From Corella eumyota (Eukaryota; Chordata; Ascidiacea; Phlebobranchia; Corellidae), in assembly GCA_963082875.1 (NCBI GenBank), contig OY720099.1:5270001-5334000 (forward strand): a stretch of DNA of 64,000 nt. The letters run 5' to 3'. The first letter of the stretch is position 1, and the number at the start of each line of letters is the position of its first letter. Below are positions 1 to 11,985 of the stretch, in pieces. The notes under the pieces are model-generated. The model worked only from the letters and a program-made list of their open reading frames with translations. It did not search any database and was not told where the DNA came from. The position numbers and the translations under genes were made by a program.

Positions 1-1223
1 ACATTTAGTTTTCCCAACCAACCACCTAGTAATATGAGCCAACAATCAATCAACACTCACTACAAACAAAGTTCCAACTCTGGATCACAAAGTAGCATTC
101 CTTACAGGTTTAGAAGGTAATATCTTTATCTAATTTGTTGTGCCATTTGTAGTGTGCAGATAAATTACCATTTACCGATAAATAAAATGCTGCCCATTGG
201 GCAAACAATCAACTAGTTTTTTCCAATAACTAAACCCTCTAAACATATTTTTACCGATATTTTTAAAACATAAATAATCGCATTAATATACTGAAAAAAA
301 TCAAGTTTTAAATTAATGTTAATAGGAAATATTCAGCAGCATCACTCATAGCAGCACCAGTTGTAGGCCCGGGGTATACAGGGAGTTTACCTAGAGGCTG
401 GGGGTACAGGCCCCCACCCCAAATAACCAGGACACCTAGTACCCGCTCCCTTAGATCAGAGACGAGTCGCAACAACTCGATCCCAAGAATTTGTCCTAGA
501 TGTGGAGCACTTAAGAAAAATTGTGGCCACGTGGAATCAATCCCAACTCTTTATATTAACCAAGATTTTGCTGAACATGACCTCTATGATGATACAATAG
601 GGAAAGAACCGCCTCCGATGACCAGTAGATGGCAACGAATGACTGCAGAGGAGTTTAAAAGATTTTCGGCAATTCCAGAGGAAAAACGAAGAAGTGGGGT
701 CAATTCTTTTATCTTGGAGAACAGTGAAGCGACGATGCTTGCAGCACATGCTTGGGACAACAAGGCAAAGACTCTGGAGCGCACCACGGTGGCCGAAAAG
801 CATGGTAAAATGCTCGTCAAAGTCGATATTCATGATATCGATTTTGAAAAACGTGGCTCCAAGAGGGAAAGCAAAAATTCAGAAAACAAAGAACAAGACG
901 AAATTTCTGATGAGGTCGAGATTAGTTCTGATGACAATACAAGTGTAAGCGGAGAGGAAATAATTCCGTACGAACCCACAGACACCGAGAAAAACACCAC
1001 ATCCGAAATCACTTACCAAAACTTTAAATTAAAACTTGCAGCAATCTCAAGCAAAGTTAAAGTAAAGAAGAAGAAATTTAAGCATAGTATACCGACTCCA
1101 ACTAACTCAAAACGAAAAAGCGAAAGATTATCAGCTTATAGCGATCGATTGGTTAAAGCAGTGGAAAAATGGAAAGCAGAAGAAAGGTTGTTGCAAAAAG
1201 AAGAAAATGAGAATGAAGGCTGA
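1..1223 (+). CDS. 3' end of an unrecognised gene with a CX2CX6CXH cluster (partial)
   Basis: Two exons are visible: 1-116, open in its frame from the window edge, and 326-1223. They join in phase across a GT-AG intron (117-325; AG followed by G completes an Arg codon). The visible product is about 337 residues. The first part is rich in Ser, Pro, Gln and Arg. The motif CPRCGALKKNCGHV (about nt 492-533) could bind zinc as CX2CX6CXH. It is followed by a well-mixed segment of about 100 residues and a highly charged Lys/Glu/Ser tail ending EENENEG. An ATG-independent reading of the last exon alone would miss the Cys/His cluster. A polyadenylation signal (aataaa) lies near 1691. I do not recognise the family. 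Its 5' exons lie left of the window. Confidence 0.6.
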
Positions 1224-1772
1224 AAAAAGAAGTTTTAAAAACTGACAAAAAGGTTTAAAATTAAATGTTAAAGTATTACATTTAAAAGTTGCTTCTTAAA
1301 AATATTGCAGACTGTTATGTATATACTCCGTTCAGGCAAAAGCACACACAGCAAATCAACTAAAAGTCTTTTTTGCAAAAAGTTTAAATGACAAAAATTA
1401 AATGGTAGATAAAAAATTAAAGATCTTTTTAAATTTAGTTAATTTAATGAATTAATACATTAAGGTGTAGTTCGTTAAAAAATTTTAACTCGCGAAATGT
1501 TATTTAATTTTTGCACATAAACTTTATTTTTCAATCATTTGTTTTTTTGCAAATGCTATCATATGTCTAATCTTTTTTAATAGTTCTAAAAAGATTTCCA
1601 TCTTTTTTGTAATGTTATAAAGTTCTACATTGTACATATTATTTTCCTATTTCATTTTTATCTGTAAATACTATCTGTAATTTTTGATCAAATAAAACTA
1701 TTTACTACCAGTTTGGGTCACATTAATAATTGCTGATATTATTTAAAACAAATTTTTAAAAATTGTAAATAC
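1224..1772. other. Tail-to-tail gap
   Basis: AT-rich 3' flank of the first gene, including its likely polyA signal near 1691. I searched the minus strand here for the missing C-terminal exons of NDC1 and found no open stretch with splice sites. Confidence 0.6.
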
Positions 1773-4700
1773 CTGGACAAGTAAAGGTTGGTTTTCGTTC
1801 AAACAAGCTCCCAAAAGTTTGTGAGAATCTTCTGGAAATACCGAGTCAATCAAAAATGGTTGCATCTAAAACGATAAAAAAATATTTTCAATTTTTTTAG
1901 AAAGTTATTTTTAAAATTGTCCAAATCTTACTTGTTTTCAAAGTTGAAAAACTATATAGTGTAAGATTATCTGCAATACTACAATTTAAAAATATTCATG
2001 TCTATAAGAAAAAAAAAAAAAAAATTTGAAAAATATGCCCTTTTTAAAATTAACTAAAAAAAAAAAATGAATGACATTTAGTTTGGTTTTAATACTTACT
2101 TTAGTCTGGTAGATATTGAAAAGATCCCAAGTAAGTGAGTGAACAATAATAATAAAAACTCCCACAATCCACAAACTCCATATTATAGTAAAAACTTCAG
2201 ATATATTCCAGATACTCATTAAATAACAATAGCTACAAAAAAAGCAAAAATTTTGAAAAGTTGTCGAATTTATTAAATTATTTAATTTACAACTGTAGCA
2301 GTAATTTTTGTAATACTTTTGCGATTACCTTGTTGCAATTATAAAAAAAATTCTTCAATACAAAAAAATTACATTCCTACCTTATGGGATACCCTAGCAG
2401 CACGGAAAAAACATCTCTTACAACAAATCCAACACAGTAATAAGCAAGTAGATAGTATTGTAAATAACATTGACTTGTTTTCATACTTGGTTGTAAAGCA
2501 TCAAAGAAGTGACATTTCAAAGCAAGGAGCCTTCCCGGCTGAATAAATAATTACATTAGTTTCTTATTACAAACAAATGTATTTCAGTAGGTTTTGATGT
2601 ATTGTCAGTTTTTTTTGTTTGTATATATCTTTATCCTCGATGTTAAAAAGTCAAACGCGCAGCCTAAACATAGAGTAACATCAGTTACCCTGACCCAGTT
2701 TAAAGTTGCCTGTGGCAGATTGGGTTATTATAGATTATAATTGCCCGAGAATTCAGCTTGCTGGCCCAGCAGGAGTTTGTACCGTTTATAACGCCTTACT
2801 CAACGGCAGCATGAGATCACTGAAGATCGAACCCAGGACCTTGTGTATGGTAGGAGAGTGTTTTGACCACTACACCATGCTGCCAGTTAATTAAACTGTT
2901 TTGAATCCTCTTTATTTATCCTTAATGTTAAATGGCTGACTTCATGGCCTTAATATAGAGTCACAATAATTAACCAGTCCCAGTCTAGAGTTAACTTTAG
3001 CAATTTGTAATGTTATTGATTTCAGATTTCCAATTATTGCCTTGCTAATCAGATTTTGACTTGGCAAAAGTTCATACCATTATAGCACCTTACCTAAAGG
3101 CACTACATCATGAAAGCAGTGAGAATAAAACTAAGACACTTTCATGGCAAATAAAGGTAAAATTTGGCATATTTATTCACTGCTATTTAAGTTAAGTAAA
3201 TTTATATTAACATAATTCAAACAATTTAATTTCACAAATTTAACCAAAAATTTTAGATTTACATCTTACCTGTACAGCTGTAAAATGAAGTGAGTATTTG
3301 CTATTATTTTGAGAGGAAATAAAATGAGAAGCACCAACGAGAAAACTGAATGACATCAACATAAACCAAGATTCGTTCAAAAACCTAAAAAATTATTTTT
3401 AAAGTTTTTTTATTAATATTAAAAATCTGACACTTACAGAAATATAAACAAAAGGAATACGAAAATATACAATTTGCGCAAATTTAAAATTAAATTGATA
3501 GCTTAATAGAAAAAAGTTAAATTTAAAATAGTAGTAAAATTCATTGCAATCAGTTATTAAAAATAGCTCAAAATTTTAAAAAAATATTTAAAAAATTTAG
3601 TAATATGTCTTACAATACTTTAGCAGTTGTCCCAGGTTGTGAACACAACAAAGAGATTGAAGAAAATTGACTTTCGGTAATATTAACAACAAGGTTAGTG
3701 ACTGTGGCGGCCAATATGCCATGGCACATCATTAAAAATAAATTTTGTGGGTGTAAGGCTACCAACCACATTTCGAAGCGATTTGTAGGCAAGCTGCATG
3801 TTACTAAAAAAAATTTAAAATATTTTTAAACTTTTTTTTTTGTTTATCCTTGATGAGAAGTGATTAATTTTACAGACCAAACATAGTAAGTAACAACTGT
3901 TATCTCAACCCAGTCTGTAGTATTGTCTTTGGCAGTAAAAGATATATATTTAAACATACTAACCAACATTTATGCTACTAATTGCTTTTAAAATTAAAAA
4001 GAACAGTTCTAAGCTAAGCAAACTAATCAAATCCAAAACCTCATGTAGTGAACAAAACAAAATTAATATACATAGACCCTATAACCATAGGTGTCGCTCC
4101 AAAATTTTTTTTTTATTTAAATAGACCCTATAACCATAGGTGTCGATCCAAAATTTTTTTTTATTTAATTAGACCCTATAACCATAGGTGTCAATCAAAA
4201 AAAAAATTTATTTAAATTTGGCAGTGCCAAAATATAATAAAATCTTTGCAAAAAATATGATTTTGAAGTGCTCATATTAGGTTAAACTTGACTCAAGATA
4301 GTCTTAAATTTAATATTCGTAAAGATAGCAGACCTCGTTAGTCTTTAACCAACGGAAGTACAATTATTAGATAGTATGAATTAAGGCACCAGACAACCAA
4401 TAATGTCGGTTTTAGACAATCTACAAAGAGCACGCAGAATATGCCGTTTGCTTGGCCACATTTTAAGCATTTATTATCGTGAGATTTTTTAGATCGTGTA
4501 TATAACCTAAAAAATGGAACATTTTGGAAATATCTTAGGGGTCCACGTAAATAAAATTATAAATGGGGGTGCATGTACCCCCTACACCCCCAGGATTGAC
4601 ACCAGTGCCTATAATGCTGTTTCAATAAATTTCTAAAACCATTTACATATATATATACACTTAATATTTAATTACCTTTAAATACAGAAACAATAAATTG

Positions 4701-5632
4701 AATGTAAAACATGATAAGAATTGAACCAGAAATGATAAAAATCCAAGTCCAAGCTGAATTTATCAATAAAAAATAATCTACAAGAGCAAAATTAGTTTTA
4801 AAAAAATACAATAAACCCATAAGTTTTTATTGCTAAATATTATTAAAAAAATTAAAAGATCCAACATAAACATTTTTAATTTAAACAGATTGTAAAAAAA
4901 ACCTTATCTAACAAAAGTTTTTTACCATATAACACAAATATATGTTGGATTGGTGAAAATATCCACACAAGTAAAAATGCTGCGACAAGAGCGATCCCAA
5001 CCAAGAAACTCCATATTGCACTTGCCACTGATCTCCATTTAAATTCCTATTAGAAACAAAGTAAGTAAACTAATATGATGGTATTATGATAAGCATTAAA
5101 GAATAAAAATAATGTAAAAATAATTTTTTTTTGTGTATATATATATATGTCTTTATCCTCGATGTTAGAAAGTCGAATGCGTGACTTAAACATAAATTAA
5201 CATTTGTTACTCTGACCCAATCTCGAGTTGCCTTTAGCAGTTTGGGATATTATACAGTCTATAATTGGGCGGTACTTATTCTGCTAATTAAGTGCTGGCT
5301 TTACTTAAGGGCGCTACAGCATGAGAGCAGTGGAGATTGAACCCACGACCTCATGGTGGTGTAGCAAGTGTTATTATTGCTTTATTGCATGTGATATAAC
5401 TTATTTACTCCTGATGAATTCTGCAGTATGCATAAATATTAAAAATTTACACCTTATATTCTAATCATATTTAAAAACTTGGTAAACTAGCTTATAGTAA
5501 GCAGGTTTTTGTAACACGGTAAAAGTTAATTAACTTATTTTAAAAATTAAGAAAACAATATCTGGATTATAAAAATTTGATTAGAGCTTAAAATACCTGT
5601 GAAATTAACCAATTTCCTGAACTTTCATTCAT
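1773..5632 (-). CDS. NDC1: Nucleoporin NDC1, N-terminal membrane half (partial)
   Basis: NDC1 is the multi-pass pore-membrane nucleoporin that anchors nuclear pore complexes in the nuclear envelope. Eight phase-consistent exons are seen: 5597-5632 (ATG at 5632, MNESSGNWLISQ), 4926-5046, 4676-4777, 3614-3803, 3270-3384, 2381-2538, 2100-2232, 1773-1865. They sum to 316 codons. Landmarks match the vertebrate protein: WRSVASAIWSFLVG near the N-terminus, a hydrophobic second segment, CSLP...ALHPQNLFLMM (human IPCS...IIHPQQLMHS), then LNE-W and the sixth segment ending WDLFNIYQTK (human WILFKIYATE). The conserved linker that follows (MQPFLIDSVFPEDSH) ends at a donor at 1772. The soluble C-terminal half is absent from the window: either a long intron carries it beyond the left edge, past the opposite-strand gene, or the protein is short. 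Introns hold SINE copies and a small tandem repeat. Confidence 0.85.
2609..2892 (-). mobile_element. tRNA-derived SINE, well preserved
   Basis: Reading leftwards from 2892: a tRNA-like head with an A-box-like ggtgtagtgg and a B-box-like gggttcgatc, a body shared with other copies (cagcatgag, gtttgggatatta and ctcgagttgcc blocks), the terminal ctcgatgtta/cgaggata motif, and an A-rich tail near 2609. It lies in an NDC1 intron. It resembles the composite tRNA-like SINE class of ascidians; the family name was not checked. Confidence 0.75.
2905..3165 (-). mobile_element. Diverged SINE copy
   Basis: Same block order as the neighbouring SINE but with many substitutions, clearly older. The tRNA-like head (right end) is barely recognisable. 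It adjoins the younger copy head to tail. Confidence 0.55.
3838..3950 (-). mobile_element. SINE 3' fragment
   Basis: Only the tail-side body is present (tttatccttgatg ... acccagtctgtag ... tttggcag), in the same orientation as the other copies in this intron-rich stretch. Confidence 0.5.
4072..4215. repeat. Three-copy ~52-bp tandem repeat in an NDC1 intron
   Basis: The core agaccctataaccatagg followed by tgtc(g/a)(c/a)tc and a T-rich spacer occurs three times, near 4073, 4122 and 4171. The following 400 bp is atypical, with a coding-looking run near 4420-4460 and a G5/C5 inverted pair near 4565. It may be the remnant of a mobile element of unknown class. Confidence 0.6.
5130..5395 (-). mobile_element. 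SINE copy in NDC1 intron 1
   Basis: Near-complete copy reading leftwards. B-box-like block (gattgaaccc as seen on +) near 5336, all body blocks, cctcgatgtt near 5158, and a short (ta)n plus A-rich tail to about 5130. The head end near 5360-5395 is decayed. Confidence 0.7.
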
Positions 5633-6598
5633 TTTTAAAGCATTTATCGTCAGGTTTTATTTAAACAAAAATTGTGATGCGTAAAACAATTCTTTTAAAC
5701 AAAAATTACGACTTTTGTCAAACTATATTCAAGTAACGTTTTTAAAATTCGCAGAATTGCACGTTCCGCCAAGTGAGTATTTACGCAAAAGTCTTCCATC
5801 GACGCACTAAAAAGTTGTTAAAGTGGAGTCGCATAAACATATACCTAAATTGTATATATTAAATGTAAATACACTATATCTATATCCACATAAAATGTTA
5901 TCCGATAAAACATTGATATTTTTTAAAGAGGAACTGAACAAAAACAGAACAAACAAATACAAACAATTACGCTGTACTGAACTCGGCAAATTAAGCAAAA
6001 ATATATTTTAAATGCCCAATTCGGCATTTTTATTTAATTTTTTTTCTAAAATATTAACGATGTGAATTCAAAAAGTAACCAATATAAGCAAAGTTCCAAA
6101 TATCGTTATCGCTAGCCCCTGTAACCTAACCAATAAACCACCTTTTTTTACACACACAACTCTAATCTTACTTCCAGCCCAATGGCCTACTACCTCACAA
6201 TTACCCATTTCAGCTCTAACCTATAGCCTATATAAAAATTGTTAAAGTTAATATACTATCAAAGAGCTCAGAAAGAAGAAATAAACACTTTATGGAAAGA
6301 ATAAAATTAATATTTTACTAAAATATGTATAAGGGAATTTTTCACAGTTCCTAAATTTATATTAAAACCAAATACTTTACTTAAAAAGTAAAAAAAAATT
6401 GGAAGCAAACAATACAAAGGTTTACTACAAATGTTTTTTATTAAACATATACTAGAACAAATATCAAAAAAATAAGGCTTTAATAAAATCTTAGAAAATT
6501 ACGAAGAAGAATTGCAATTCTATATTAAAGATAATTTAAAATATAGTATTTAAAAAATAAAATAACTTTTTACCACAACACTGAAAAAGTTAAAGAAA
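5633..6598. other. Intergenic region upstream of NDC1
   Basis: It holds the NDC1 promoter side and the 3' flank of the next minus-strand gene. A + strand open frame ends at 6011 (38 codons from its internal ATG) and is followed by an aaatgcc...ggcattt hairpin at 6010-6030. Neither has further support. Confidence 0.4.
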
Positions 6599-9500
6599 CT
6601 ACTCAAAGTAGCTATCATCAGGATTTGAATCCATATCTGCAATGTTTTTGTCTGATTTCAAAAGTTCATAGGGAATCTGCAAAAATTGTTTCCGCTTTTT
6701 AGCAGCACTTTGTTTTAAAGACTTTCTTTTTTTCGAATTCTTTTTTTGAGCCTGTTTTTGTTCTTTTTTCATTCTTACAACAACTTTATCCCCGACGAGC
6801 AGCTGTTTTTGGCTTTCTTTAAGATTATATGGTGAGCTAGGTTTAGGAGTGTTTGTGTCATTTAATATGCTTCCATCTGGCATTTTAAACCAAGCTGGTG
6901 TTAACGGCATGCTCATGTTAAATTTATTAAAGTATTTCGTGTGTGGTGTAATAGGATTCTCTGTATCGAAGAAATTTGTTGTCAGATTATCTACAATAGC
7001 TTGATAGTTTGAAGGTAGGTTTTGTGCATCGGAGAAAAAGTCATTGTTAATCTGATTTTGTTTGTTCACTGTATTTCTTGCTTCGTGAAGTGTTTTTCTG
7101 TGTTTTAAGGTACCTTTGTTTGCTGTTATTTTGATTGGTAATTCTTTTGTATCAACTTTCACAATCTGTTTTGCAGGAAGGGGCTTTTTTGGTTTAGAAA
7201 TATTTTTAACAATTTTTTTCCTTTTTTGTTTTGGAGTCTGGTTTACTCTTTTACCCTTATTCTGTTTATTCTTTTTTGTACTTCTTAATACTCTTGTCAC
7301 TTGGTTGTTATCATTACTTAAAATTGGAATAAAAGAATTATTTGAACTGCCCATTTTTGAATCCACAACCTCCTTGTTTAGTAAATTGGTTTTGCTTGAA
7401 ATTTTGTTTTTGCATACATCATCTTTTTTACTTCGAAGTACAAAATTCGTTTTTTGCACAATTATTGCACTTGTTTTAGATCCTTTTTTTGAATTAGAGT
7501 CCTCTATAAAATTACTTTTAATAGAACTTTTAATACTAATATTATGTGGGACTAAACTTTGTAATTGTGAAATATAATTTTCCAAAACTTTGGCGGATAA
7601 CCGATGTAATCTTACAGTTAGTTTTTGTGTTATTGAGCTTATATCTTTTTTGGTATTCTTTGGATTTAAATTAGATTTTTTTGCAATTTCAGAAGACTTT
7701 GGTAGTAAATCATCATTTTTAGGTTCGGTAGCCTGTTCATTTTTTGTTTTTTTGCTCCTTTTTGTCAGTTTTTTGTTTGTAACTAATTTCCCATTGTTTT
7801 TATCTTTAATGTTCAACTGGTTTTTACTCATTTCCATTTGCTTTCTTGGTAATAATTTAGTCCTTAAACCATAAGTTTTAACATCCCTTGTTTTAATTTG
7901 GCACACTTTTTGCAATTTTATTTGCTTTTTGTGATCAGATGTTGAAACATTTTGAGTTAATTTCATTGAAGGACTTGAGGACTTTGAATTTTCTAGTATA
8001 CTAACTTCGTTATTTTTTCCCTTGGATTTCTTAATAGGACTTTCTGTGAAATTATCTTAAAAAAAACAAAATGTTTTTTAATGGATTTTAAGCTAGATTA
8101 CAACATTTAAATTTACTATTTATTATATGTATTATATTAATTTTTTTGAATAAAACTTTGAATTAGAAAAAAATAAATTTTTAGTATTAATATTTTGATA
8201 AACTACTTTTTAACTTACCTCCAATACTTCTTTTATAAGTTTTTTGTATCTTTTTCGATAACAGGTTTGGGCTACTATTGTCACCAACTGTATTTTTATT
8301 TTTTAATGTTTTCCCACTGTTTTTATCTTCAATTTCATGAGATGTTATGTTCTTGTTTTGGTCTTGTGGATTTTTCTCAATTTTTTTCAAATTTGAAATT
8401 CTCTCAAAACTGTCTTCCAAAATATCAATTCGATGCCGATTTTTGTCCAGCAAACAATCACTTTGTTGTTTTGGAGGTATTTTAGCTTTAATTGGTTGCT
8501 CTATTAAAGTTTCAATCTTATCTTCGAACTTTAATTTAGGATTAAAAGCTGGTTCTGGTTTAAAAACTTTATCAATTTTTTTAGAAATTTTTAACTGTTT
8601 TCTTGGTAAGATTCGAGGTGTTATATCCAAAGTTTCGTCAAAATTCAAGTTTTGAAATTTCATTTGTTTTTGGCAACTAGATGTTAATAAATTATGATTT
8701 AAATTTTTTAAAGGACTTAAACATTCAGAATCTTCTAATATGTCAACTCTGGCAAATTTGGATTTCTCCTTTGTTTGTTTTTTCTTGTTGGTTACATTAT
8801 TTAGGCCAATTACTTCACCAACTGTATTTTTGTTTTCGTTTGACATGTGATCACATTTTTGTTTTTGAGTTTTTTTAACTTCAGGTAATGGCTTGATTTT
8901 TGGGGATTTACTGTAGATCTTATTATCTTTTAAATTACCATTTTGATCCAAAAAATTTATTTTGGTTTCATTGGATCCACTGCTTTTGCAGTTTTTGCTA
9001 TAACGTTGATCAGTAAGTTTTTGAGTCATTACACATAAACTTCGGGCTTTACTTTTTTTGAGATTGTTAAGTTCTTGTAATTCCCACTGTTTTACTTGAT
9101 TAGCAATTGAAAAACTAGTATTGGATTTTCCTAAGGAACTTGAGGCCGGTGTTTCTAGGATGTCACCTCTATGAAATGTCGGTTTGTAGTAAAAAAAATT
9201 TTTCTTTGCATTGTCTTTGTTTTTCTTGTAGCCACGTGTTTTTTCTAAATAACAAAAAGAACAATTAAGAGAAAAAATAAATATTTAGTATGAAAGTCCC
9301 ACAATAAAAAATTTGAATAAAGAAATATTATCATCGCTATAACATTATAGTATTTAATTTTATAGAGTAACAACAGTTACACCAACCTAGTCCCGAGTTG
9401 CCTGTGGCAGTTTGAGATATTATAGATCATAATAGCTCGATAATCAAGCTGCTAATTGAATGCTGGCTTGGCAAGAGTTCATAACGTTTATAGGGCCTTA

Positions 9501-10875
9501 CAAAAGGGCGCTTCAGCATGAGATCACTGTGGATTAAACCAAAGACCCCTTATAGTATAAAAAGTGTTCTAACCACTACATCGTGCTGATGGTTTTAATT
9601 TGTAAGTATAGCAGTTCAAATATTAATATGAAATTCAAAACCCAAACCTGAATAACTGTCATAATCCACCGATTCACTTAGAAGTTCTTTATCTAAGAAT
9701 AAAAAATATTAATTTAATTACTAAAAACATACTGTACTGGTTAGAAATTTTGGCCTCTAACTTTTGCACATGAAGTTTAACATGTGAGAAAAAATTGAGC
9801 ATTTTTTAAAATTATTTTTTAGGTTTTACCTGTAAAACTATTATTACTTGACAAAACCTCCACATCATTAAGTTCTAAAAATAAAAAATAAATTAAGATA
9901 AAATCTTTACGATGGTTGCCTTTTTTAAATAAATGGGATTGAATGTTATTTGTTGTGTTTATCCACTTTTATAAGGAATGGGTAACTTCCTGGCCTTAAA
10001 ATAAAGTAACATTTGTTATCCTAAGCCTTTAGTTGATTTTGGCAGTTTAAATGTTTTTTTTTGAATATATCTTAACCTCGATGTGGACCTTAACATAGAG
10101 TAACAACTGTAACCCCACCCAGTCTTGAGTTGCTTGTGGCAGTTTGGGATATTATTGATTGTTATTGCCTGATAATTTTGCTGCTAATTAAGTGCTGGTT
10201 TAGCAGGTGTTTATACCAATTATAATGGCTTACCCCAGGGCGCTACAGCATAAAAGCAGTGGGGATTGAACCCACAACCCCAATGTGGTAAAACAAGTGT
10301 TCTTACCACTACAACAAGCTACCGGTTATTGATTATAATTGTCCAATTATTATTCCACTAAAGGGTTTTAGTGTCAACAGGAGTTGATACTGTTAATAGC
10401 ACATTACTCAAGAACACTACATCATGAAAGCGATTGGCATTACACTATTAACCTTTAAAAGTAAAGCCAAGTATTCTGACAATGCACAAACGGATAATGC
10501 TGCCAGTATTTTATTTTTATCAATAAAAGATAACAGACTGACGGGCTTTACCATTTTACCCCTTTTCGATCAGTCAATAAAATAAATATTTTACACTTGG
10601 CCCAGTTTTGCTCATATTAGTAATTTAGAACTTAAAAATTTGTAATAATTTTAAGTTGCATTAAAAATATTGTTACCAAAAGAGACAACTATTGTATTTG
10701 TATTGATAGGATGAGTTGGGTTGTTAGGTAAGAAAAAAGTACGAATGTATAGTAGAATAAACAAATTATGCTTTTATTAATTATTTCTGATTTTACCATT
10801 AAAACTGTTGTCCAAATCCGAATCCGAGGACTCCAAAATATCACGTCTGCCGTGTTCTTCCTTGGAATTATACAT
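6599..10875 (-). CDS. Lys-rich protein with repeated DILE-acidic-Ser motifs, unrecognised
   Basis: Five phase-consistent exons: 10797-10875 (ATG at 10875), 9830-9874, 9648-9692, 8219-9244, 6599-8055; together 883 residues. The first three exons are tiny and acidic/Ser-rich (RRDILESSDSDLDNSF, then two 45-nt phase 1-1 exons). The two large exons are strongly basic. A short motif recurs: RRDILESSD, RGDILETPA, RVDILEDSE, RIDILEDSF, EVSILENSK. Copies two and last are each followed by a QKQ block and by LPRKQ(L/M)xxSK, so a unit of roughly 70 residues was duplicated. The C-terminus has a well-mixed segment, PLTPAWFKMPDGSILND then LLVGDKVVVRMKK, before a Lys/Arg cluster and an acidic end. Composition suggests a nuclear, chromatin-associated protein. 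No enzyme domain is seen and I cannot assign a family. Confidence 0.7.
9360..9595 (-). mobile_element. SINE copy in an intron
   Basis: Body and tRNA-like head blocks in the usual order reading leftwards (head near 9595, cgtgctgatgg on +). The tail motif is missing, so the copy is truncated at its 3' end. Confidence 0.65.
9950..10510 (-). mobile_element. Cluster of three SINE copies
   Basis: A tail-side fragment (about 9950-10036), a near-complete copy (about 10047-10325) and a diverged fragment (about 10326-10510) lie head to tail in one orientation. The middle copy keeps the B-box-like gattgaaccc block on the + strand at about 10264 and the cctcgatg tail motif near 10076. Confidence 0.6.
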
Positions 10876-11985
10876 TCGTACAGTACGTAAAATACCTAGG
10901 TTTCACAAAAAAAAACTTATCTTAAACCTATCTTATGTTTAAGCAGTCAGTTTGCAGTACATAGTCACATAGCGCACACAAGTTTGTTAATCGCTTTTTA
11001 AAAACAAATTTGGCGCAATCGGCAATTGTAAACAATAATATTGTGACGTCATGAAGTAAAGAAAAATTTCGTATTTTTTTCTTTATCCTCGAAATGAGAT
11101 GATTGACTTCACAGTTTGAGACTTCATTGCAACTTCTGTTACCCAAATCTAAACTTGCGTGATTTTGAAGTTGAAAATTATAATAAGCCATATTTCCTAA
11201 TCATTCCCTGTGGATTGGTTTAATGATTTAAACAAGAGTTGTTTAAAAACTGTTTATGCATGCCAAGAAGAATAAGATTTAAAAGCAAACCAAATTAAAA
11301 ATGGGGCCTTTATTTGGTAATGCTTAGTATCTTAAAATCTGTGTTATGCAGATGGTTCAGTTAGTTTTTTTTACCATTAAAGGAAATAAAAGCTTACTCA
11401 ATAAAAATAATTGTGTAGCAAAAATTATTTAACATAAAAAAATAATACAATGTAAAAAAGTGATTAAACTAATTATTTTTGTAACTTCACGTAAATTAAT
11501 AGAGTTAATTTTGTAATAATTTTACATATACGTTTATTAAATTGCACGATTTAAAAAATATAACAAACGAACAACGCATGAAACCAATTTAAGTTGCTAT
11601 TTTCAAAATATGGCTTAAAAATGTAATCGAAAAATAGGTTAAATATACGGTTTTAAATTCTTATAAAATAGGCAATTATACTTAAGTTGCATAAACCCTA
11701 TTATAACAAAGCTTCTTAATCAGTTTTTAAGGTACGTTACATTAAATATTTTTACCATAGATGCAAAAACACGAATATTAGGCATTTGGCAATATAAACA
11801 ACATTCAAAATACAAATACAACATTATTACTTTTACAACCATATAAATGTAGGCTTATGTACACATATAAAAGCACACTCTCTGACGTACCAGTTAATAC
11901 AAAAAAGAAAAGGCATTATTATAGCACATTTAGTGAAAATAAAAAAAAAAGTTAAAATATTTTACAATTTAAAAAAATCTGTTTT
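10876..11985. other. Gap between two minus-strand genes
   Basis: Upstream region of the DILE-motif gene and 3' flank of SUOX. A short SINE tail fragment lies at about 11075-11170. The rest is AT-rich; no gene was recognised. Confidence 0.5.

Noticed and set aside
2319-2546. A 75-codon + strand frame that looks like a small coiled-coil protein
   Set aside because: The opposite strand at 2381-2538 is an NDC1 exon with matching splice phases on both sides and clear similarity; the + frame is its shadow.
2706-2894. A 62-codon + strand frame
   Set aside because: It lies wholly within a SINE copy.
5823-6011. A 62-codon + strand frame upstream of NDC1
   Set aside because: No ATG at its start (38 codons from the first ATG), AT-rich composition, no recognisable domain or splice context.
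7116-8878. Several long + strand Phe/Leu-rich frames
   Set aside because: They are antisense shadows of the Lys-rich exons of the minus-strand gene.
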